A DNA stretch of 58,074 nt. Origin: an uncultured Gammaproteobacteria bacterium (GTDB taxonomy: Bacteria; Pseudomonadota; Gammaproteobacteria; Pseudomonadales; Pseudohongiellaceae). This document shows positions 17,725-24,835 of this stretch, piece after piece (the stretch's first letter is position 1; the number at the start of each line of letters is the position of its first letter). The position numbers and the translations under genes are program-made. The stretch covers positions 1 through 58,074 of the forward strand of contig CAJWGN010000006.1 of NCBI GenBank assembly GCA_913031035.1. Direction: 5' to 3'. Below the pieces are notes generated by a model. That model saw only the letters and a program-made list of their open reading frames with translations. It had not been told where the DNA came from and ran no database searches.

Positions 17725-18888
17725 ATGATAAGAAAGTCCCTGTATACACTGACGATTGTGGCGGCATTCGCTACCTTCACAAGCCCCAATCCAGCATCTG
17801 CTCAGGCCATGGAATCGGTTGTGCCGTTCAAGGTCGGCACCTTTGCGATTAACGATGTCCCAACTGTTGGCCTAGTTCTTCAAGACGATAAGTTAATTAT
17901 TGATTTGGCAGCGGCTAACCGCGCCATGGAATTGAGACCGCAGTACAGTGCCATCACCATGCCCAAAGATATGCTCGGTTTGATCGAGCAATACGGGTAC
18001 GGATTGAAGTTTAGAATTTATGAGGTAGTGAATTGGCTTACTGAGGAGAACTTGCTGAGCGGCAGCGACCGCCCTAGCTATGTCCATCCGGTGGGTTCAG
18101 TCGACATCATGGCTCCGATCCAATACCCGAGCAAACTCATGAATGCTGCGGTCAATTTTTATACCCATGCCTGTGAAGGTTGTAATGCTGATGAGCAGGC
18201 TGCGAGAAACAGAGAGCGCCGGGAGAGTAGAGGGGTGCCTTATTTATTCCTTAAGCCCACTCGTGGCGCGATCATCGGTGACGGTGACGACATCATCATG
18301 CCCTTTGGGCGTGATCGCATCGAATGGGAAGTAGAAATGGCCATCGTTTTTGGCCGCACTGGAAAGTACATCTCGGCAAATCGTGCTTACGACCATGTCT
18401 TCGGCTATATGGTCGCAATGGATATATCTGACCGCGGTGGTCGCCCACCAGGTGGCTACGGCTCAGGTTCGGATTGGTTTGTGGGTAAGGGGCATGACAC
18501 CTTCGCACCCCATGGTCCTTGGATCGTGCCTAAAGAATTTTATGGCGACCCCATGGTGCGTCTGCACCAGACTCTAGTCATTGATGGCGTAACCGTTCAA
18601 GAAGCAAGGGCAGGAGACATGATTCATAATATCCCTGAGCTTATCGAGTATGCTTCGTCTCTTATTACTATTTTTCCTGGTGATGTTATGCAAAGCGGAA
18701 CGTCAGGCGGAACTGGAGCTGGCCGGGTAGAGCGCGCTTCAGGCTCTGGCTATTTGATTGATGGCGAGACTATTAGTGCCAACATCGAAGGGATTGGCAC
18801 GCTGACTCACACCGTTAGGATTGAGAAAAGTATTCCTGACGATTTGTCTGGTTCGCAATTGCCTCCGGTTAGTACATACCGCCCTTAA
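17725..18888 (+). CDS. Exported fumarylacetoacetate-hydrolase (FAH) family protein
   Basis: 387 residues. A signal peptide (residues 1-27, ending ASAQ) precedes a FAH-fold domain. Metal-binding acidic residues are visible in RIEWEVEMAIVFG (Glu202 and Glu204 of the WEVE motif) and VAMDISDR (Asp233). FLKPTRGAIIGDGDDI and QSGTSGGTGAG are also family landmarks. Known FAH members are cytosolic hydrolases, decarboxylases or isomerases in aromatic degradation; an exported one is unusual. An extra HACEGCNADE segment (about residues 148-157) with two cysteines is not a usual family feature I know of. GGAG lies 7 bases before the ATG, and a terminator follows. Substrate unknown. Confidence 0.85.
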   Translation: MIRKSLYTLTIVAAFATFTSPNPASAQAMESVVPFKVGTFAINDVPTVGLVLQDDKLIIDLAAANRAMELRPQYSAITMPKDMLGLIEQYGYGLKFRIYEVVNWLTEENLLSGSDRPSYVHPVGSVDIMAPIQYPSKLMNAAVNFYTHACEGCNADEQAARNRERRESRGVPYLFLKPTRGAIIGDGDDIIMPFGRDRIEWEVEMAIVFGRTGKYISANRAYDHVFGYMVAMDISDRGGRPPGGYGSGSDWFVGKGHDTFAPHGPWIVPKEFYGDPMVRLHQTLVIDGVTVQEARAGDMIHNIPELIEYASSLITIFPGDVMQSGTSGGTGAGRVERASGSGYLIDGETISANIEGIGTLTHTVRIEKSIPDDLSGSQLPPVSTYRP

Positions 18889-18929
18889 CGGTTGTCGGTT
18901 CTAGCTGTATTAACTAAAGAAAATTAGGC

Positions 18930-18966
18930 GGGCGTGTTTATTTTCATGTAAACACGCCCCTTTTAT
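18930..18966 (+). terminator. Rho-independent terminator
   Basis: An 11-bp stem (GGGCGTGTTTA / TAAACACGCCC) with an 8-base loop is followed by CTTTTATTTTT. It closes the FAH-like gene. Confidence 0.9.
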
Positions 18967-19712
18967 TTTTCGGGTTATAAAAAGACTCGCTGTTTTCAAC
19001 AAAACTGAATGTTTTTCTCTTTATTGGCTCACGATCACTGCAACTTTCTTGGGAAAGTTTGCTGTGTTTTGGCTAGCGTGAGAGCTTTGAATTACCATAA
19101 TTAACTCTTGTTACGGGTCAACATCCCAACCCCATGCTGACGGGCACGTAAGGTGGGAAATTAGCGTTTTACTGGGGCGGGATAAGAGCTGATTATTGAC
19201 TTATGACGCCTAACTTTGTTGTAGCGATTGGTTTATGGTCATCATTTCAGTCGGTCAAAGAGAAATTAGCCAGAGCTGTCTAATGCCCATACGCAGGCCT
19301 ATGAACAGGTAACGCGAGGGGAGTAAAAAGGTTGTCCGGGGCCGCAGTCAAGGGTGCAATGAGCTTGAGCGCCGCCGGCAAATCCGAGTTATCAATGTCT
19401 GTCGCTGGACTGGCGTAACTGGTTTGGTGTGCCCTCGATCTTTCTAATATGTGCATTTTGAATGCAAAACTTCCGTGAAAATTTTAGTTAAGAAATTTTC
19501 ATAGGAGAACAGACAAGAGAAATATTAAGAGTGAAGCCTTAAGTTGAGAAGGTATAAACAAGGTCAAGCGCGCAGGCCGCAGAGAAAGCGCTAGCTCGAG
19601 AATTCGCTTTCAATTTTGCCTTACGATCAAGTTGAAAAAAAGGCCGGAACAATTTCGAAATTTACTTAAAATCTGGATATTAATCCAGCTACTTTTGTTC
19701 GCGGCGATTCAG
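18967..19712. other. Gene-poor gap with one doubtful small open frame
   Basis: About 750 bases without a supported gene. On the minus strand 19456-19280 is open for 58 codons from an ATG (MHILERSRAH…, then …DLPAALKLIAPL… ending RPAYGH). The ribosome binding site is poor (GGAAG 13 bases away) and I recognise no family, so it is noted but not called. A plus-strand frame at 19632-19820 runs into the end of the next gene and is also not called. Confidence 0.35.
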
Positions 19713-20684
19713 TTATTTTTTCTGCACGTTCAGTTTATTAGTCCAAAATATATCAATCGAGCCAAGGCTATTATCGGCTCGGGTCGAGAACCAGCTAATA
19801 GTATCCGTACCAGGAGGTAGCGCTGGACACATATCTGCAGCTGCGGTGTTTACCTGAGGGCCAAGATTGTAGGCTACATCCCAAGCGTTCTTGCCCTTCT
19901 GCATGGCTCCCCAAATGTCCATGCCACCATAGCCGCCTGGGCGGGCTGAGGAGAAATACACCATGCCGTCTTTGTCTTGAGTAAAGTGGAATTCTTCGGC
20001 AGCGGTATTGATATTGGGGCCCTGATTTACAGGCGTCATCCAATTGCCGTCGGCATCTTGATTTGAACAATAAATATCCGAACCACCAAAGCCGCCTTCC
20101 CGTTTTGAGGCAAAGCAGAGCGTCTCGCCGTCTTGCAATATTGCCGGGCAATGCTCATCGCCAACATCCGTACTGATGGGAAAGCCTACTAGCAAAGGGT
20201 TAGTCCATTCGCCGTCGACCTTATAGGTAACGAACAAATCATTATTGTTGCGTGGGCTGGTGGTTGCAGTACGGTCAGATTTGAAATAAACAGTATTGCC
20301 ATCACCTGTAATCCAGGGTTCTCGATCATCGCCAAAGCGCAATGGGTCGATGTCTGTGGCTGGTGGCGCGTTAACTGGTATACCCATATTAACCGGAGTG
20401 TTCCAGCTGCCGGTGTCGGAATTAAAGGTGGCGATGTACAAATCCTTCGGATCCCCAGGTGCAACTGCCATGTCCTGTCTGGCGCTGCAATAGACCATTG
20501 TTCCGTCATCGGCAAAGCTTAATTCACCTTCGGCCCACATGGTGTTAATGGGCGCGCCAAAGTTATGAACAGCTAGATCGACCCAGTTAGGTTCTGCTGC
20601 ATTGCCTAGGCAGTAAAAAAAGCTTAGAGGTATTGCTAAGAATGTTTTGAAGGCCAAACAGTTTTGTTCGAGAAGTAATTTCAT
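19713..20684 (-). CDS. Secreted PD40 beta-propeller (TolB-like) protein
   Basis: 323 residues with an N-terminal signal sequence ending near GNAAE. The mature part is a series of WD40-like PD40 repeats: FADDGTMVYCSARQ, ITGDGNTVYFKSDR, AILQDGETLCFASKREGGFGGSDIY, and FTQDKDGMVYFSSARPGGYGGMDIW. Between them lie W.TPVN.GP.INT segments, the usual pattern of periplasmic propellers that bind peptides, glycans or partner proteins. No catalytic domain is visible. It lies about 320 bases downstream of the amine dehydrogenase operon on the same strand; whether it is co-transcribed is unclear. Confidence 0.85.
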   Translation of the reverse strand: MKLLLEQNCLAFKTFLAIPLSFFYCLGNAAEPNWVDLAVHNFGAPINTMWAEGELSFADDGTMVYCSARQDMAVAPGDPKDLYIATFNSDTGSWNTPVNMGIPVNAPPATDIDPLRFGDDREPWITGDGNTVYFKSDRTATTSPRNNNDLFVTYKVDGEWTNPLLVGFPISTDVGDEHCPAILQDGETLCFASKREGGFGGSDIYCSNQDADGNWMTPVNQGPNINTAAEEFHFTQDKDGMVYFSSARPGGYGGMDIWGAMQKGKNAWDVAYNLGPQVNTAAADMCPALPPGTDTISWFSTRADNSLGSIDIFWTNKLNVQKK

Positions 20685-21005
20685 AGTGAGTATTTTCTAT
20701 CCCCATTACATTTTATTTTTATGTTCGATTAGTGCGGAAACCTTTTTATAACGGAATCAGAATCAAAATGCTACCAGTCTTGATGGAGCGGCGATCGCTT
20801 GAATGACGAAAGTAAATCTCAAAATGAGGGTTTAGCGATAGTTCTGGGTGGGCGATGTTAGACTGATTTTTTAACCGCAGGCATGATTAAAGTCGCATCC
20901 AATTGCTCTTAATGAATCTCATAGCAGGTCTGGATCTTGTGGAGATGGAGATATTGAATTTCAATTAAGCCGCGCGTTGAAGGTTGCCGACGCTGTGCCC
21001 GAAAA
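20685..21005. other. Gene-free gap
   Basis: This gap separates the cytochrome c gene from the PD40 gene. A small inverted repeat ATTGAA-T-TTCAAT lies at 20953-20965. No clear terminator was found. Confidence 0.4.
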
Positions 21006-21425
21006 TCATTCGGGATAGTTTTTCCAATGAGTTATTCGATACTTTAAAGGATCAGCGAGAACGTCTTTTCGAGCTTTACTTACTTCACTCGCCGTCATGT
21101 CTTCGAAGCCTACAGGGAGAGTGTCTGCATTGAATTTATGCAAAATCCAATTGATCACGGCGGTGAGTTCCACGTCATCTATAGGAGCGGATGCAGCGCC
21201 TGGAATTTGCACAAGGTAATCGCGCATTTCCGGTACCTTTATCATTTCGCCAAGCTCACCGACTAATGTGGGCACATTAGGCGGGCTGCCTTCACCGGAG
21301 ACTCCATGACAGCCTGTGCAATAAAGAAGATAGTTAATGCGTGCACTGGCAGCCTGCAGCGACACTGGCGAGAAAGCTAGAAGCGTAACGATGATGCCGG
21401 TCAGTATGAAGTTTGCTCGGTTCAC
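21006..21425 (-). CDS. Monohaem cytochrome c, probable electron acceptor of the amine dehydrogenase
   Basis: The start is placed at the GTG at 21425, which overlaps the TAG stop of the small-subunit gene by one base (TAGTG). This gives a 139-residue protein with a normal signal peptide (residues 1-25, …VSLQA). The haem site CTGCH is at residues 36-40, followed by GVSGEGSPPNVPTLVGELG, as in class I cytochromes c. Later methionines (MIKVPEM) could be the axial ligand. A longer frame from a TTG at 21470 adds a poor leader and overlaps the upstream gene more. In Alcaligenes faecalis the aau cluster has a monohaem cytochrome gene (orf-2) directly after aauA; this gene holds the same place. Confidence 0.88.
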   Translation of the reverse strand: MNRANFILTGIIVTLLAFSPVSLQAASARINYLLYCTGCHGVSGEGSPPNVPTLVGELGEMIKVPEMRDYLVQIPGAASAPIDDVELTAVINWILHKFNADTLPVGFEDMTASEVSKARKDVLADPLKYRITHWKNYPE

Positions 21426-21967
21426 TAGTTCGATTCGTCTGTTGTTCCAAGCACCAAGGAGACAGTGCAATGATAGCTAGTATTTTCGGTACCGAAACAC
21501 CACAAAACGGTGTTGCTGTTGCTGTTAAAATAAACCGGCTTATCGCCTTCAGTATTGTGACAGCTGCATCGAGCGCAAACGGCTTTACCGCAGCAATCAT
21601 TATAAGACATGAGGTAATCGCGGCCATCCACAGGGTTTCTACAAGTGCCTACCCAAGTGATTGGAGATGGTTCGCTACCAGGAGGACACGAAGTGTATGT
21701 GCCTCCGCAGCAGCTACACAACGTGCCGCTCATGGCGCAGTAGCGCCAGTATTCGCAGCTTTGCGGGTCCCCAACTTCTTGAACAGAGCTTTGGGCAAAC
21801 GAACGCGCTACTGGCAGCAATGGAAACGCTGCCGCACCCGCTAGCATCATTCCAAGGCGGGAGAGAAAGTGACGCCGCGATAGTTTTCGCGCGAAGGCTA
21901 GACTAGTTCGTTTTGCATTTTCGTCAATCCAGTAATAACTGCGATCCAGAATTTTATCGATATTCAT
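21425..21967 (-). CDS. aauA: TTQ amine dehydrogenase small (catalytic) subunit, AauA/MauA-like
   Basis: 180 residues. A long Tat-type leader (SRRHFLSRLG, residues 30-39) precedes the cysteine-rich mature domain: CEYWRYC, LCSCCGG, SCPPGS, PSPITWVGTC, SYNDCCGK, CARCSC, WCFGTE and YHCTV. There are 14 cysteines in this part. The two tryptophans that form tryptophan tryptophylquinone align with Trp105 (ITWVGTC) and Trp156 (VLWCFG); their 51-residue spacing equals Trp57-Trp108 of the Paracoccus enzyme. The periplasmic enzyme oxidises primary amines to aldehydes plus ammonia. Its ATG overlaps the preceding stop (ATGA). Methylamine versus aromatic amine specificity is not certain; gene order favours the aromatic type. 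Confidence 0.93.
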   Translation of the reverse strand: MNIDKILDRSYYWIDENAKRTSLAFARKLSRRHFLSRLGMMLAGAAAFPLLPVARSFAQSSVQEVGDPQSCEYWRYCAMSGTLCSCCGGTYTSCPPGSEPSPITWVGTCRNPVDGRDYLMSYNDCCGKAVCARCSCHNTEGDKPVYFNSNSNTVLWCFGTENTSYHCTVSLVLGTTDESN

Positions 21968-22614
21968 GATGTGGTTTCCATCGCCTTAGGTGTTTCGTCT
22001 AGGTTAACTGCTGCACTTTCTTGGTTGCCTATGTATTCCTGCACCGAAGTTATGCCGGAATCCATCGATTCAATCAGGCTTTCCATGTGTTCTCGAGTAT
22101 TGACTAAACCTTTGCCTCGCAACGTTCCGTCGGCCGCGATTAATACAGCAAAAGGCAACTTGCTCACTTCGAAGGTTCTGCCCAGCTCTTCAGAAAGAAG
22201 ATAAGGCGTATCGTTCAGATTCATGTCTTGGCTATAGCGTTGATGGCTGCTGACTTCATCGCCGTCGCTCGCCAGTACTAGCCGCATTCTATTTGCTTCC
22301 GACTGCACTAGCATTTGTGCCGTAGGCACCAAAGCTTTGCAGACCGGGCATGTAGGAGACACGTAAAGTATAAAGGTGGCCAAACCACTCTTGTTGACCC
22401 CGCCTATAGTTACTCCATCGCCGTTAAGTGCTGTAAGTTCTAGAGCTTGCGTTAATTCTCCAACCTTGGGACCTGAAGTTGGCATAAGAGCGCCCGCTGG
22501 TGCTATCCGCTCGTGTAATATTCCCACCTGGCGTGTTAATGCAAATACCATTAATGCCAGTGCGATTAACGCGATCCACAAAATGATATTAGAGATAATT
22601 AGTGCTTCAATCAT
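21964..22614 (-). CDS. aauD: AauD/MauD thioredoxin-like maturation protein
   Basis: The start is placed at the ATG at 22614, which overlaps the aauE end by 8 bases; the longer frame begins with a TTG at 22620. The 216-residue protein has one N-terminal membrane anchor (residues about 6-26), then a periplasmic thioredoxin fold with SPTCPVCKALVP (Cys89 and Cys92, CPVC) and the later KLPFAVLIAADGTL. MauD is needed for forming the six or so disulfides of the small subunit and for its stability. Its place between the E and A genes is the conserved order. Confidence 0.92.
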   Translation of the reverse strand: MIEALIISNIILWIALIALALMVFALTRQVGILHERIAPAGALMPTSGPKVGELTQALELTALNGDGVTIGGVNKSGLATFILYVSPTCPVCKALVPTAQMLVQSEANRMRLVLASDGDEVSSHQRYSQDMNLNDTPYLLSEELGRTFEVSKLPFAVLIAADGTLRGKGLVNTREHMESLIESMDSGITSVQEYIGNQESAAVNLDETPKAMETTS

Positions 22615-23212
22615 TGGCAAGCCTGCCTAGATGGCCGCGCCAAGATCTTATGATTTGGTTGGTGGCCATTAGTTGAGTTAGGGACGCATAGAGCAGAACA
22701 AGCACGAGTAGCGCGCCTGCCAAACCTATGTAGTCGATTGCGCCGAGCTGCCGAGCTGTAATCGGAGTCAGTGCAGCCAACGTCAATAAAGCTAGGCAAA
22801 CGTTTCGCCAAACTAAGTTAGTGGAAATGGTCTGCTGAGACTCATTACCTTTACCGGCCGGGGCAGATTTTCTAGCAGAAGCAAGGTTGCATCCGCAGTC
22901 GATATCGGTCCTGCCACGCAAGAGATTAATGGCAATAGCCAAGCCATAAACTAGAAGGAGGCCAGCACTCGCTAGAGCGATCAGCGGATAGCTTGAGCCC
23001 AATAGGCCTGCTTGAAGCCAACCTAGGGCGAGCATCAATTCTAGCATCGGTATGCTGAGGGCGCTGGCTCTGAGCATAAAGGAAGGTAAGATTTTATAGG
23101 CCTTCAAAATAGACAGAAACGTGTTCCTGTCATCCATTTTATGCACTGCCGCTAGTGCAAAAATGAGCGCAAAGCTCATTGCAATCACTCGGATAAATAG
23201 CGGATCGATCAC
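22607..23212 (-). CDS. aauE: AauE/MauE membrane maturation protein
   Basis: A 201-residue inner-membrane protein (DoxX/MauE-type) with about five hydrophobic segments: IRVIAMSFALIFALAAVHKM, SALSIPMLELMLALGW, LIALASAGLLLVYGLAIAI and two near the C-terminus. It contains a cytosolic or periplasmic loop DIDCGCN with two cysteines, a conserved feature suggesting redox exchange with MauD. It is required together with MauD for producing the small subunit in other bacteria. The start is a GTG at 23212, two bases after the stop of the large-subunit gene, with GAGG about 9 bases upstream. Confidence 0.9.
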   Translation of the reverse strand: MIDPLFIRVIAMSFALIFALAAVHKMDDRNTFLSILKAYKILPSFMLRASALSIPMLELMLALGWLQAGLLGSSYPLIALASAGLLLVYGLAIAINLLRGRTDIDCGCNLASARKSAPAGKGNESQQTISTNLVWRNVCLALLTLAALTPITARQLGAIDYIGLAGALLVLVLLYASLTQLMATNQIIRSWRGHLGRLAND

Positions 23213-23214
23213 CT

Positions 23215-24345
23215 CTAGAAATCCTCAAACATGCTTGCGCTCGGAGTAACGATAGTGCGCTCAAAAGCAAAGGTAAGTGCATTGTATATGTGAGTGCCCC
23301 CCTCGTGATCGCCAACGATGAGCTTAGGCTTTGCTTCTTGAGTAACCATTAAGCTGTCTATAGGAACCTCTACTTTGATACGCTGAAGTCGGCGTTTGGT
23401 TTTGCTGTCGACTACCCATATTTCTGTGCCTGGCTCGTGGTGTGTATCAACTTCGCCTTCATGCATGGCAATGTAAAGCAAACCGGTTTCTTGGTGAGCA
23501 CTAAAAAACTCTAAGCCGCCTGGTCGCCAGTTTTCTTCGCCCTCGGGGACGATGCTCCAAGGCTCGCTGATCTGAATTTCATCGTCATCGGTGCCGACAG
23601 AAAAAATACGTCCTGCATGAGTGATTAGCAGCCACCCTTCGGCAGATCGTGCTGTTCGGTCGAACACGGCATCATCGATAACATCAAAGAAAATATCGCT
23701 GCGCACTCGGTTCTGTTCAAACCCACTTATGTCCAATTGAATTAGTTGCAAGGTGCCATCGCCACAGACCTGTAAGAAATCCATGTCGGCCACCGGCATA
23801 ATTACAGCGCAGCCAGGAGTAGAGATTTCGTAAATAAATAGTCTGTCTTGAACATCAACTATGGAAACGGAGTGGCCGGGGTTCATGTTTAAAAGTGCCA
23901 ATAGACGTCCATTGTTCATTAAGCCAAGATGGTTTCTGACAGATAGCCGGGCCATATGATTTGGAATAATGATTTCAGCAACTGGGCTCAAATTCTCATA
24001 GTCATACACTGACACAAGGTCTGTGCGCTCACCATGCACTCCTCGGGCCACATAGGATTCAGCCGCATAAAACTCTCTGCGTGGACCCCATTTTGTTACC
24101 GCTGGCGTATTGCGAGACAAAGACAGCAATCCCTGCATTTCTCCGGTGCTGGCATCAAAAATGTAGCCTCCGTTTCTTGTTTTTGAAATAAACCAGTTTT
24201 CCCCAATTTCCGATAGAGTTTCAACTATAATTTCTTCAGGAGTGATTTGCGCGACGGACAAAGGGGTGGCGAAGCAGATTGCTAGGCCTAGTAAGAAGGA
24301 ATTGGTCGTATTAAAGCGCGTGCTGGTAGAGGTGAAGCTGCCCAT
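23215..24345 (-). CDS. aauB: TTQ amine dehydrogenase large subunit, AauB/MauB-like
   Basis: The start is at the ATG at 24345, where AGGAG lies 8 bases upstream; this gives 376 residues with a signal peptide ending TPLSVAQ. The mature protein is a seven-bladed beta-propeller that holds the small subunit. Landmarks include NGGYIFDASTGEMQGLLSL, WGPRREFYAAESYVARGVHGERTDLVSVYD, PGHSVSIVDVQDRLFIYEI, PGCAVIMPV and VGDHEGGTHIYNALTF, the order seen in MauB/AauB. It is first gene of a leftward five-gene operon (B-E-D-A-cytochrome) with gaps of at most two bases or overlaps throughout. The about 490-base region upstream is shared with the divergent metalloprotease. Confidence 0.92.
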   Translation of the reverse strand: MGSFTSTSTRFNTTNSFLLGLAICFATPLSVAQITPEEIIVETLSEIGENWFISKTRNGGYIFDASTGEMQGLLSLSRNTPAVTKWGPRREFYAAESYVARGVHGERTDLVSVYDYENLSPVAEIIIPNHMARLSVRNHLGLMNNGRLLALLNMNPGHSVSIVDVQDRLFIYEISTPGCAVIMPVADMDFLQVCGDGTLQLIQLDISGFEQNRVRSDIFFDVIDDAVFDRTARSAEGWLLITHAGRIFSVGTDDDEIQISEPWSIVPEGEENWRPGGLEFFSAHQETGLLYIAMHEGEVDTHHEPGTEIWVVDSKTKRRLQRIKVEVPIDSLMVTQEAKPKLIVGDHEGGTHIYNALTFAFERTIVTPSASMFEDF

Positions 24346-24835
24346 TCTTATTCTCCTCAGAGGGTAGGCGTGCTGATAGGCTATCGATAACATTTTTCAG
24401 CTTATTTTTTGAGTGTATCTCATAAATTTCAGAATCTCTCTGTTTTTTGGAAGAAATGTTCCGCTTTGATAGGATTAATCGTTGGCCGTACAGATCATCA
24501 CTTTTAGAACGTGTGGAAAAGTATCTAATTCTCTTTCGAGATTTTCTCGCAATCAAAAGCATTGGCAATACTTGGCAAAATAGGGATGGAGTGATTCTTT
24601 GGTCTGCCCTTAAAGAATAGAGACTTAGGGCACTATAGCAGTGGCATAATATGGTGCTCTTAGGCCAAAAAGGGGCGGCGACTTACTGGCGGTAGTATCC
24701 TGAGGAAATAAATTCCCGAGGGTTTTTTCGTGTACAAATAGGTCAGCGACAGTGGTAGTCTTCTTGGCTTCCTAACCCTAAATATTGTATTCAATCTTTT
24801 CAAAGATAGCCTATAAAAAGGCTGAGGTAATTGAA
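24346..24835. other. Divergent promoter region of the amine dehydrogenase operon and the metalloprotease
   Basis: Both flanking genes start outward from this stretch. Short open frames inside it have no ribosome binding sites. No clear operator palindrome was found by eye. Confidence 0.4.

Noticed and set aside
19632..19820. Plus-strand 62-codon frame with a hydrophobic stretch
   Set aside because: Its end overlaps the PD40 gene and it lacks a ribosome binding site; the hydrophobicity follows from T-rich DNA.
21467..21844. A plus-strand open frame with a purine-rich AAGGAG upstream of an ATG at 21469
   Set aside because: It lies fully antisense to the TTQ small-subunit gene, whose identity is certain, so the apparent ribosome binding site is coincidence.
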